5,461 bases of DNA from an uncultured Eubacterium sp. (GTDB lineage Bacteria > Bacillota > Clostridia > Lachnospirales > Lachnospiraceae), in the NCBI GenBank assembly GCA_934316925.1, contig CAKREC010000073.1:1-5461 (forward strand). The letters are read 5' to 3'. The stretch's first letter is position 1. Every line of letters begins with the position of its first letter. The notes below the pieces were generated by a model. That model saw only the letters and a list, made by a program, of their open reading frames with translations. It ran no database searches and was not told the DNA's origin. Below are positions 1 through 5,461 of the stretch, in pieces. The translations under genes were made by a program, and so were the position numbers.

Positions 1-24
1 CTCCATTTCTCTAAACGCACATGT
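1..24 (-). other. Short tail after ispG, possibly leading into another gene
   Basis: The 24 nt after the ispG stop have no hairpin or T-run, so transcription does not visibly end here. On the minus strand they finish in AAATGGAG. GGAG at the very edge could be a ribosome binding site for a gene starting beyond the window, or ATGGAG (6-1) could itself be a start codon plus one codon. In many Clostridia polC follows ispG, but nothing here identifies it. Confidence 0.3.
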
Positions 25-1077
25 TTAACTCCATTGATCCAGTTCCTGTTTCAATGTCGCCAGCAACTGATCCTCTGGAACTTTTTTGATGATCTCACCT
101 TTCTTGATGAGCAATCCCTCTCCGATTCCACCGGCAATGCCAAGATCTGCCTCTTTTGCTTCCCCCGGACCATTTACAACACAGCCCATAACAGCAACCT
201 TAATATCGAGATCATAATCCTTTACCAATTCTTCTACTGCATTTGCCAGTGAGATCAGATCAATCTGTGTTCGTCCGCAAGTAGGACAGGAAACAACCTG
301 TATTCCGTTTTTTCTGAGTCCCAATGTTCCAAGGATCATCTTAGCTGCATAAATCTCCTGAACCGGATCACCGGTAAGGGACACCCGGATGGTATCTCCG
401 ATTCCCTGATACAGTATATTTCCCAATCCAATTGCCGATTTCATGCTTCCGGAATAAATCGTGCCTGATTCGGTAATGCCTACATGAAGCGGATAATTTG
501 TTTTCTTTGACAACAATTCATGAGCTTTGATACACATCAACACATCCGATGACTTAATACTGATCACCAGATTATCATATCCCATGTCCTCGATCAGATG
601 AACTTTATCCAAGGCACTCTCAACGATCCCCTCCGCTGTTACGCCATGGTATTTCTCCACAAGAGCCTTCTCCAAAGAACCACTGTTGACGCCTACCCGT
701 ATCGGGACACCATGTGCTTTGCAGCAGTCGACAACTGCCTGGATCCGATCCGTACTTCCAATGTTGCCCGGATTGATGCGGATCTTATCTGCTCCATTTT
801 CGACCGCAAGGATGGCCAGACGATAATCAAAATGAATATCCGCTACCAGTGGAATATGGATCTGCTTTTTGATTTCTTTTAATGCATATGCTGCTTCTTT
901 TGTTGGAACAGCACAGCGAATGATCTCACAGCCTGCCTTTTCCAGTGCCAGGATCTGTGCCACGGTAGCTTCAACATCCTCGGTCTTTGTATTCGTCATA
1001 GACTGGATGGCAATCGGATTACATCCACCAATCTTTACATTTCCGATCTGAACTTCTTTTGTCAACATTCGATACAT
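25..1077 (-). CDS. ispG: 4-hydroxy-3-methylbut-2-enyl diphosphate synthase (flavodoxin-type, 4Fe-4S)
   Basis: IspG (GcpE) reductively opens the cyclic diphosphate MEcPP to HMBPP, the penultimate step of the MEP pathway. It uses a 4Fe-4S cluster and, in bacteria, usually reduced flavodoxin or ferredoxin. From the start at 1077 the protein has 350 residues, the usual length of the two-domain bacterial type. The N-terminal TIM barrel shows GGCNPIAIQSMTNT (18-31), DIHFDYRLA (80-88), KIRINPGNIG (98-107), VGVNSGSLE (128-136) and GITESGT (200-206). The C-terminal cluster domain has SCPTCGRTQ (263-271) with Cys264 and Cys267, then GCVVNGPGEA (298-307) with Cys299 and the cluster-binding Glu306. The longest open frame would add eleven residues overlapping rseP, with no family support. 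Only 4 nt separate it from the rseP stop. It ends in TAA at 25-27. The oxygen-sensitive cluster fits an anaerobe but does not prove one. Confidence 0.97.
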   Translation of the reverse strand: MYRMLTKEVQIGNVKIGGCNPIAIQSMTNTKTEDVEATVAQILALEKAGCEIIRCAVPTKEAAYALKEIKKQIHIPLVADIHFDYRLAILAVENGADKIRINPGNIGSTDRIQAVVDCCKAHGVPIRVGVNSGSLEKALVEKYHGVTAEGIVESALDKVHLIEDMGYDNLVISIKSSDVLMCIKAHELLSKKTNYPLHVGITESGTIYSGSMKSAIGLGNILYQGIGDTIRVSLTGDPVQEIYAAKMILGTLGLRKNGIQVVSCPTCGRTQIDLISLANAVEELVKDYDLDIKVAVMGCVVNGPGEAKEADLGIAGGIGEGLLIKKGEIIKKVPEDQLLATLKQELDQWS

Positions 1078-1081
1078 AACT

Positions 1082-2212
1082 TTACGCTCCAAAAATCTTC
1101 CATACATCATTTACAAGGATCACAACCATAAGTCCCATCAGCAACAGGAAACCAGCGGTATTGACATAGTTTTCAAACTTGGCAGGAAGCGGTTTACGAC
1201 GGATTCCTTCTATGATCAAAAACAACAAGCGTCCACCATCCAGCGCTGGGATCGGAATCAAGTTCATAACTCCGAGATTGGCCGTCAGCAAAATACTGAT
1301 GATCAGCAAATTGATGACTACTGCACCAACACCTGCGGAGCTGCTTCCATCCACAACATCGCCAACGGTCTTCACAATGCCTACCGGACCGGATATATCT
1401 TTTGCACTTACCTTGCCGCGTATCATCTGCCATAAACTTTCAAGTGTGGTCGAAATCCAGAACTTCACTTCATAAGCAGAATATTTGAGTGTACCAAGTA
1501 CACCAACTTTTTCTCTGGCAGCACCATAACCAAATCCCAACTGATATACAGTTGTTCCATCCTCTTTTGTCACTTTTTGCGGTGTGACATGAATTTCTTT
1601 GGTTGCACCTTCCTGCTCTAAAACCATCGTAACTTCCTGTTCACTAAAAGGATGAAAAATAATATAGTAACTTACTTCGCGGTTTACAACAATTTTTTTA
1701 TTATTGATCTTTTTAATGATAGCTCCCGGCTCTACACCAGCCTCTGCCATTGGGCTTCCACTTTCGACTTCAACAATCTTTGCCGGGTCATAACCGATCG
1801 ATCCGATCACGATAACAGCCAGAACAAATGCTAAGATAAAGTTAAAAAAGGGACCGGCAAAAATAATTGCCATACGCGCTAAGACTGATTTTTTGCCAAA
1901 TGCGCTGTCATCTTCTACTTCTTCCTCTTCCCCCAGCATCATACAGGAACCACCAAACGGTAAAATTTTCCAGGAATACACGGTATTCGCATCATATTCT
2001 TTATGCTCATCAAAAAAATTCTGGGATTTAAAAAACAGAACTTTTCTTCCCTCCTTGGATTTCGCCGTAGAAATGATCCTCGGTCCCATGCCAAGTGAAA
2101 ATTCAATCACTTTTACCTTGTTGTATTTTGCAACAATAAAGTGCCCAAACTCGTGAAAAACGATGATCACACTAAACACGAGCAATGCCAATATAATATT
2201 TAATAAACTCAT
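1082..2212 (-). CDS. rseP: RseP/RasP-family site-2 intramembrane zinc metalloprotease
   Basis: This membrane protease cuts substrates within the bilayer. In Bacillus the homologue RasP degrades anti-sigma factors and leftover signal peptides; the substrates here are unknown. The protein has 376 residues. The first membrane segment (about 4-24) carries the zinc-binding HEFGH (20-24). A second hydrophobic segment spans about 112-138. One PDZ domain follows (about 145-230). Further hydrophobic segments lie near 296-316 and 352-371. NLIPIPALDGG (317-327) supplies the third zinc ligand, Asp325. The start has AGGAGG (2228-2223) at 10 nt, slightly long, but no other Met fits before HEFGH. Unusual is the stretch from about 48 to 80, which makes the first cytoplasmic loop about 23 residues longer than I recall for RasP, followed by an acidic run GEEEEVEDD (94-102). 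The last codons hold the ispG ribosome binding site, so the two are probably translationally coupled. Confidence 0.95.
   Translation of the reverse strand: MSLLNIILALLVFSVIIVFHEFGHFIVAKYNKVKVIEFSLGMGPRIISTAKSKEGRKVLFFKSQNFFDEHKEYDANTVYSWKILPFGGSCMMLGEEEEVEDDSAFGKKSVLARMAIIFAGPFFNFILAFVLAVIVIGSIGYDPAKIVEVESGSPMAEAGVEPGAIIKKINNKKIVVNREVSYYIIFHPFSEQEVTMVLEQEGATKEIHVTPQKVTKEDGTTVYQLGFGYGAAREKVGVLGTLKYSAYEVKFWISTTLESLWQMIRGKVSAKDISGPVGIVKTVGDVVDGSSSAGVGAVVINLLIISILLTANLGVMNLIPIPALDGGRLLFLIIEGIRRKPLPAKFENYVNTAGFLLLMGLMVVILVNDVWKIFGA
1087..1090 (-). promoter_or_regulatory. ispG ribosome binding site inside the rseP 3' end (decides the start)
   Basis: GGAG, formed by the last Gly and Ala codons of rseP, lies 9 nt before the ATG at 1077-1075. 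The in-frame ATGs at 1110-1105 lie inside rseP and before this site. A further ATG at 1068-1066 is 18 nt from GGAG, which is too far. The start at 1077 is preferred. Confidence 0.75.
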
Positions 2213-2235
2213 ATAATCAATTCCTCCTGATCCTA

Positions 2236-3396
2236 TTATTCATGCCACATATCCAGACGTTGATACGTCTCCTGCTCTACTTGTAAGATCGTATCCAGAT
2301 CCGGTGCTTCTACTACCGTGTGATGTTTCATCGCATACCGTATCAGATCATATATTTGTAAAAATCCGATTTCTTTTTTCAGAAATTTGGCAACTGCGTA
2401 TTCATTGGCTGCGTTCATAACTGTCGGCATGGAGCCGCCGATCTGACTGGTTTCTTTGGCAATCGGTATTCCCTGCAGCACATCCGTGTTTGGTTTTTCA
2501 AAATGAATTTCGCGAATGGTCTCAAAATCAAGCCGTTTGCCATCTAAAAAGATGCGGTCCGGATAGTACAAAGCATACTGGATCGGCAACCGCATGTCTG
2601 GCGTTCCTAACTGTGCCATCACAGCTCCATCCACGAAGCCTACCATCGAATGAATGATGCTTTGTGGTTGTACCAGAACATGAATCTTTTCAATATCCAC
2701 ATCAAACAGCCATTTTGCTTCAATAATCTCCAACCCCTTATTGATCATCGTAGCGGAATCCGTCGTGATCTTTTGTCCCATCGACCAATTGGGGTGAGCC
2801 AGCGCCTGCTCCACGGTAACATGCTCCAGTTCTTCTTTTGCAGCATGCCGGAACGGACCGCCGGAGGCCGTAAGATATATGGTGTCGATCTGTCTCTTTT
2901 GCTCTCCATTTAAACATTGAAAAATAGCAGAATGCTCACTGTCAACCGGCAAAATTTTAACACCATGTTTTTTTGCCAGCGGTATGATGATATGTCCCGC
3001 TGTGACCAGCGTTTCCTTGTTTGCCAGTGCAATATCTTTTCCATGACAGATTGCTTCCATGACCGGACGGAGCCCGATCATTCCCACCATCGCTGCAACA
3101 ACGACCGAAACTTCCTCCTGTGTCGCCGCAGCAATAAAGGCATCCATACCATATCCGATTTCGCCTGAAAATTCAGGACATTTCTGTTTTACAATATCAC
3201 TTAACAGCTGTGCCTTTTGCTCATCTTTAACCGCAACCATCTGCGGATGAAACTCCCGGATCTGTTCGCATAGCAACTCCACATTGCTTCCGGCTGTCAA
3301 GGCAACCACCTGAAAATCATCCTTATTCTTTCGAACAACATCTAATGTCTGAGTTCCGATCGAGCCGGTAGAACCCAGTATTGTAATCTTTTTCAT
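2236..3396 (-). CDS. dxr: 1-deoxy-D-xylulose 5-phosphate reductoisomerase
   Basis: DXR rearranges and reduces 1-deoxyxylulose 5-phosphate to 2-C-methyl-D-erythritol 4-phosphate with NADPH and a divalent metal. It is the first committed step of the MEP isoprenoid pathway, in the cytoplasm, and the family is the target of fosmidomycin. The 386-residue protein is close to E. coli DXR (398). GSTGSIG (8-14) is the NADPH-binding loop. ALANKETLV (123-131) and PVDSEH (150-155) follow; Asp152 and Glu154 are metal ligands, and Glu223 in MINKGLE (217-223) is the third. TASGGPFR (176-183) and QSIIHSMV (245-252) line the active site. A helical C-terminal domain closes the chain. The start has GGGAG at 6 nt (3407-3403). 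It lies 27 nt after cdsA and 23 nt before rseP and is surely co-transcribed with both. All recognised catalytic residues are present. Confidence 0.97.
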   Translation of the reverse strand: MKKITILGSTGSIGTQTLDVVRKNKDDFQVVALTAGSNVELLCEQIREFHPQMVAVKDEQKAQLLSDIVKQKCPEFSGEIGYGMDAFIAAATQEEVSVVVAAMVGMIGLRPVMEAICHGKDIALANKETLVTAGHIIIPLAKKHGVKILPVDSEHSAIFQCLNGEQKRQIDTIYLTASGGPFRHAAKEELEHVTVEQALAHPNWSMGQKITTDSATMINKGLEIIEAKWLFDVDIEKIHVLVQPQSIIHSMVGFVDGAVMAQLGTPDMRLPIQYALYYPDRIFLDGKRLDFETIREIHFEKPNTDVLQGIPIAKETSQIGGSMPTVMNAANEYAVAKFLKKEIGFLQIYDLIRYAMKHHTVVEAPDLDTILQVEQETYQRLDMWHE

Positions 3397-3423
3397 ACAA
3401 TTCTCCCATGACTTATTCCATAA

Positions 3424-4233
3424 TTATAAATGAATGTAAGAAGTCAGCACCAGTAAATAATATACGAAAGGTGCTACAAATATAACACTGTCAAACCGGT
3501 CAAGGATTCCGCCGTGTCCCGGAATGATCTTGCCATAATCTTTGATCTCATAATTCCGTTTGATCGCCGAAGCCGTAAGATCACCAAACTGGGAAATCAC
3601 TGCACTTACCATTATGATCAGTGGAAATGCTACCTTAGGTGTGAAAATAAACAGATCACGGTATGGGAAAAAGCAGGCAAAGCAGAATCCAAGCAAACCA
3701 GCACCCAAAACACCACCTATGCATCCTTCCCAGGTCTTTTTCGGACTCAGCTGGGACAAATGATGTTTACCGAGCATTTTTCCGATCACATAAGCACAAG
3801 TATCACATCCCCATGCGCCTATAATAATCAGCCACACCAACCAGTTTCCATGCTGCATTCCCCGTGTCTGATAGATAAAGGAAAACAGCACCCCAACATA
3901 AAGGAAAGAAAAGATAGCTTCCGAAACCTGTTTAAACTCATACTTCGGATAGTTGAGCACATATACGATCAACATGGAAATCAGAACGAGGATCATCATT
4001 CCCGTGATCCAGCGATACAAACCAAGTCCTAAAACCAGGTAATATCCAACATTTCCTATGTACGCCACAAAAGCCAGTGGCTCTTTTTCCAGTCCACATG
4101 CTCTGAGCAGTTCAAAAATCCCCACGGTAGACAACGCAAACACCGTAGCAAGCAGCCACCAATTTCCCAATACTAAAACAACAATTGCCGCAAGTACTAA
4201 TACAATACCACTCATTAGTCTTGTTTTAAACAT
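3424..4233 (-). CDS. cdsA: Phosphatidate cytidylyltransferase (CDP-diacylglycerol synthase)
   Basis: CdsA is an integral membrane enzyme that joins CTP and phosphatidic acid to give CDP-diacylglycerol, the branch point for phosphatidylglycerol, cardiolipin and other phospholipids. The 269-residue length is normal. Most of the chain is hydrophobic, with about seven or eight likely membrane segments (for example around 8-22, 26-40, 76-93, 108-121, 131-149, 172-189 and 202-217). The family signature is complete near the C terminus: S222-A-I-K-R, K231-D232, then PGHGGILDRFD (238-248), including the acidic residues that bind metal. The cytoplasmic loop with SPKKTWEG (163-170) is also typical. The start at 4233 has GGAGG at 7 nt; a second Met at residue 7 is possible but has no better site. 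The stop is TAA at 3424-3426, with 27 nt to dxr. Confidence 0.96.
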   Translation of the reverse strand: MFKTRLMSGIVLVLAAIVVLVLGNWWLLATVFALSTVGIFELLRACGLEKEPLAFVAYIGNVGYYLVLGLGLYRWITGMMILVLISMLIVYVLNYPKYEFKQVSEAIFSFLYVGVLFSFIYQTRGMQHGNWLVWLIIIGAWGCDTCAYVIGKMLGKHHLSQLSPKKTWEGCIGGVLGAGLLGFCFACFFPYRDLFIFTPKVAFPLIIMVSAVISQFGDLTASAIKRNYEIKDYGKIIPGHGGILDRFDSVIFVAPFVYYLLVLTSYIHL

Positions 4234-4947
4234 TTAAACGCCTCCAAATCGCCGATCCCGATGATTATAATAATCGATGGCTTTCTTTAACTCTTTTTTA
4301 TTAAAATCAGGCCACAAAATATCGGTGAAATAAAACTCTGTATATCCTAACTGCCAAAGCATAAAATTCGACAGTCTTTGTTCTCCACTTGTACGGATCA
4401 AAAGATCAGGATCCGGGATCCCGGCAGTATCCAGATAAGAAGCAAACTGTTCTTCTGAAATATCACTCTCTTTTATTTTGCCATCCCGTACATCACTCGA
4501 CATTTTACGCATGGCGCGCACCATTTCATCACGGCTTCCATAATTTAAGGCCACCTGAAAATGTAGTCCGGTACAATTCTTTGTTGCTTCCTCTAATTCC
4601 ACAATACTCTGCTGAAGATCCTCATCCAGCGCCGAGATGTCACCGAGTACCCGCACACACATATTATTTTTCGTACTTCTTTTTATACAATCTTTCAAAT
4701 ACTGGCGCAGAAGCTTCATCAGCGCATCCACTTCATCTTGCGGACGCTTCCAGTTCTCCGTAGAAAATGCATAAACGGTAAGATAGTTGATCCCAAGATC
4801 ATAGGCATCCTCACATATTTTTTCAACGGTTTTCGCACCGGCAACATGACCGGCTTTGCGAGGTAACAATCTTTTCTTTGCCCATCTGCCATTGCCATCC
4901 AATATGATCGCAACATGATTTGGAGCTGTGCATTCTTCTTGTCCCAT
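4234..4947 (-). CDS. uppS: Undecaprenyl diphosphate synthase (cis-prenyltransferase)
   Basis: This enzyme adds eight isopentenyl units in cis to farnesyl diphosphate, giving the C55 carrier used for peptidoglycan and other wall polymers; it acts at the cytoplasmic face of the membrane. From the start at 4947 the protein has 237 residues, normal for the family. Near the N terminus NHVAIILDGNGRWA carries the catalytic Asp (residue 17) and the diphosphate-binding loop. FSTENW (61-66) is the conserved substrate loop. RTSGEQRLSNFMLWQ (185-199) and YTEFYF (202-207) are the C-terminal signature with its conserved Arg and Ser. The protein ends in RRFGGV, as is typical. The longer open frame would add MDRRQEAE, which has no family support and no ribosome binding site. 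The TAA stop touches the cdsA ATG, and the final Gly-Gly codons supply the cdsA ribosome binding site. No key residue is missing. Confidence 0.97.
   Translation of the reverse strand: MGQEECTAPNHVAIILDGNGRWAKKRLLPRKAGHVAGAKTVEKICEDAYDLGINYLTVYAFSTENWKRPQDEVDALMKLLRQYLKDCIKRSTKNNMCVRVLGDISALDEDLQQSIVELEEATKNCTGLHFQVALNYGSRDEMVRAMRKMSSDVRDGKIKESDISEEQFASYLDTAGIPDPDLLIRTSGEQRLSNFMLWQLGYTEFYFTDILWPDFNKKELKKAIDYYNHRDRRFGGV
4241..4245 (-). promoter_or_regulatory. cdsA ribosome binding site inside the uppS 3' end
   Basis: GGAGG, formed by the Gly-Gly codons near the end of uppS, lies 7 nt before the cdsA ATG. The uppS stop codon TAA falls within that spacer, giving TAAATG. This arrangement favours translational coupling between the two genes. 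Confidence 0.85.
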
Positions 4948-4952
4948 CTCTG

Positions 4953-4958
4953 CCTCCT
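4953..4958 (-). promoter_or_regulatory. uppS ribosome binding site (decides the start)
   Basis: A full AGGAGG lies 5 nt before the ATG at 4947-4945. The in-frame ATG eight codons further upstream (4971-4969) sits directly after the T-run of the hairpin and has no purine-rich site before it. It would also place this AGGAGG inside the coding sequence. The 4947 start is therefore preferred. Confidence 0.9.
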
Positions 4959-4971
4959 GTCTTCTATCCAT

Positions 4972-5004
4972 AAAAATCGAGGACAGTGCAAGTTCCCTGT
5001 CCTC
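4972..5004 (-). terminator. Terminator-like hairpin between frr and uppS
   Basis: On the minus strand GAGGACAG (5004-4997) and CTGTCCTC (4986-4979) form a perfect 8-bp stem around a 10-nt loop. Two bases later comes a run of five T (4976-4972). This has the shape of a modest Rho-independent terminator for frr. The T-run is short and set off from the stem by GA, and uppS follows almost at once, so read-through or attenuation is more likely than full termination. No promoter for the downstream genes was recognised between hairpin and uppS. Confidence 0.6.
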
Positions 5005-5010
5005 TATGTT

Positions 5011-5461
5011 TTATACTGTCATTACTTCGTTTGATTTGCCCTCAATCACCTGATCGATCTGTTTTGTATACTTGTCTGTCAATTTCTGGATCTTTTCTTC
5101 TAATTGTTTCTGTTCATCTTCCGAAATCTCGTTTGCTTTTGCTTCTTTCTTCACAGCATCGTTGGCGTCTCTTCGAATGTTTCGGATCGCTACTTTTGCA
5201 GCCTCACCTTTTTTCTTGACATCCTTTACCAGATCTTTACGACGTTCCTCTGTCAACTCTGGAAACACAAGACGGATCATCTTACCATCGTTGGCTGGTG
5301 TAAGTCCAATATCCGAACAAAGGATTGCCTTTTCAATATCCTTGATCAGGCTGGAATCCCAAGGCTGAATCTGGATCATACGCGCCTCTGGTACAGAAAT
5401 ATTCGCAACTCCCTGTAACGATGTCATTGTACCATAATAATCAATCTGAATACGGTCCAGA
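5011..5461 (-). CDS. frr: Ribosome recycling factor, C-terminal 149 residues (5' end outside window)
   Basis: Ribosome recycling factor works in the cytoplasm with EF-G to split the post-termination ribosome from mRNA and tRNA. The reading frame is open to the right edge. The first full codons read [11 protein letters not shown], which match the family segment starting near residue 37 of the 185-residue E. coli protein, so about 36 N-terminal residues lie outside the window. A Met at 5427 is internal, not the start. Visible family marks are [28 protein letters not shown] and [12 protein letters not shown]; the last two belong to the long three-helix arm that mimics tRNA. The C-terminal part is charged and helical, as expected. 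The gene ends in TAA at 5011-5013, and a hairpin begins 6 nt after it. In related Firmicutes frr usually follows pyrH, which would lie further right (inference). The identification is secure. Confidence 0.97.
   Translation of the reverse strand, partial: LDRIQIDYYGTMTSLQGVANISVPEARMIQIQPWDSSLIKDIEKAILCSDIGLTPANDGKMIRLVFPELTEERRKDLVKDVKKKGEAAKVAIRNIRRDANDAVKKEAKANEISEDEQKQLEEKIQKLTDKYTKQIDQVIEGKSNEVMTV

Noticed and set aside
2213..2235. The dxr-rseP gap checked for a promoter or terminator before the membrane protease.
   Set aside because: Its 23 nt hold only a strong AGGAGG site and an AT-rich spacer; there is no hairpin and no room for a promoter between the genes.
3514..4032. A plus-strand open frame of 172 codons opposite cdsA.
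   Set aside because: It is fully antisense to a well-supported gene, its translation shows no recognisable domain, and it has no clear ribosome binding site or neighbours on that strand.
4413..4424. A perfect 12-bp palindrome, CCGGGATCCCGG, inside uppS.
   Set aside because: It falls in codons for the conserved AGIPDPD segment just before the RTSGEQR signature, with no T-run or repeat copies seen. Chance is enough.
4719..4991. A 90-codon minus-strand frame overlapping the frr/uppS gap and the start of uppS.
   Set aside because: It is out of frame with uppS, begins inside the hairpin and has no family resemblance; the uppS frame explains the region.
5077..5082. A perfect TTGACA (-35 box) on the minus strand within the 3' part of frr, which could drive uppS.
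   Set aside because: At 16-18 nt downstream there is no TATAAT-like box (the bases read around GATCGA). The hexamer is explained by the Leu-Thr codons of the conserved KLTDKY segment.
1..5461. Search for a mobile element, CRISPR array, toxin-antitoxin pair, riboswitch, tRNA or other undescribed system.
   Set aside because: All but about 140 bases are accounted for by six conserved housekeeping genes. No repeats, inverted ends, structured RNA or unknown genes were seen.

Overview
The window is a compact block of six same-strand genes, all read right to left on the minus strand, from a low-to-mid GC Firmicute. In transcription order they are frr (5' end beyond the right edge), uppS, cdsA, dxr, rseP and ispG. 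This is the conserved clostridial ribosome-recycling / isoprenoid / phospholipid / membrane-protease cluster. Strong AGGAGG-type ribosome binding sites, a single-PDZ RseP, the order rseP-ispG, and the local wording of the proteins suggest an anaerobic Clostridia member, most likely Lachnospiraceae. That placement is inferred from family knowledge, not from a search.

Layout: 5461-5011 holds the last 149 codons of frr. From 5010 to 4948 lies the only intercistronic gap of note, with a terminator-like hairpin (4979-5004) and a short T-run just upstream of uppS. uppS (4947-4234) abuts cdsA (4233-3424) with no bases between them. dxr (3396-2236) follows after 27 nt, rseP (2212-1082) after 23 nt, and ispG (1077-25) after 4 nt. 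The last 24 bases (24-1) show no terminator but contain ATGGAG, which could be the ribosome binding site or start of a further gene. No gene-free stretch exceeds 300 bases and no plus-strand gene is credible.

The genes join connected envelope pathways. DXR makes the first committed metabolite of the MEP pathway and IspG the penultimate one. UppS turns the resulting isoprenyl diphosphates into the undecaprenyl carrier for cell wall synthesis. CdsA makes CDP-diacylglycerol for phospholipids. RseP is the intramembrane protease of envelope regulation and signal-peptide clearance. Frr recycles ribosomes and is a usual neighbour.

Two start codons should be moved inward from the longest open frames: uppS to 4947 and ispG to 1077, both decided by ribosome binding sites. 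The items most worth a second look are the frr/uppS hairpin, with a possible alternative pairing next to the uppS ribosome binding site, and an extra segment of about 23 residues in the first cytoplasmic loop of RseP. I found no mobile element, CRISPR array, RNA gene or undescribed system; this is an ordinary housekeeping region.
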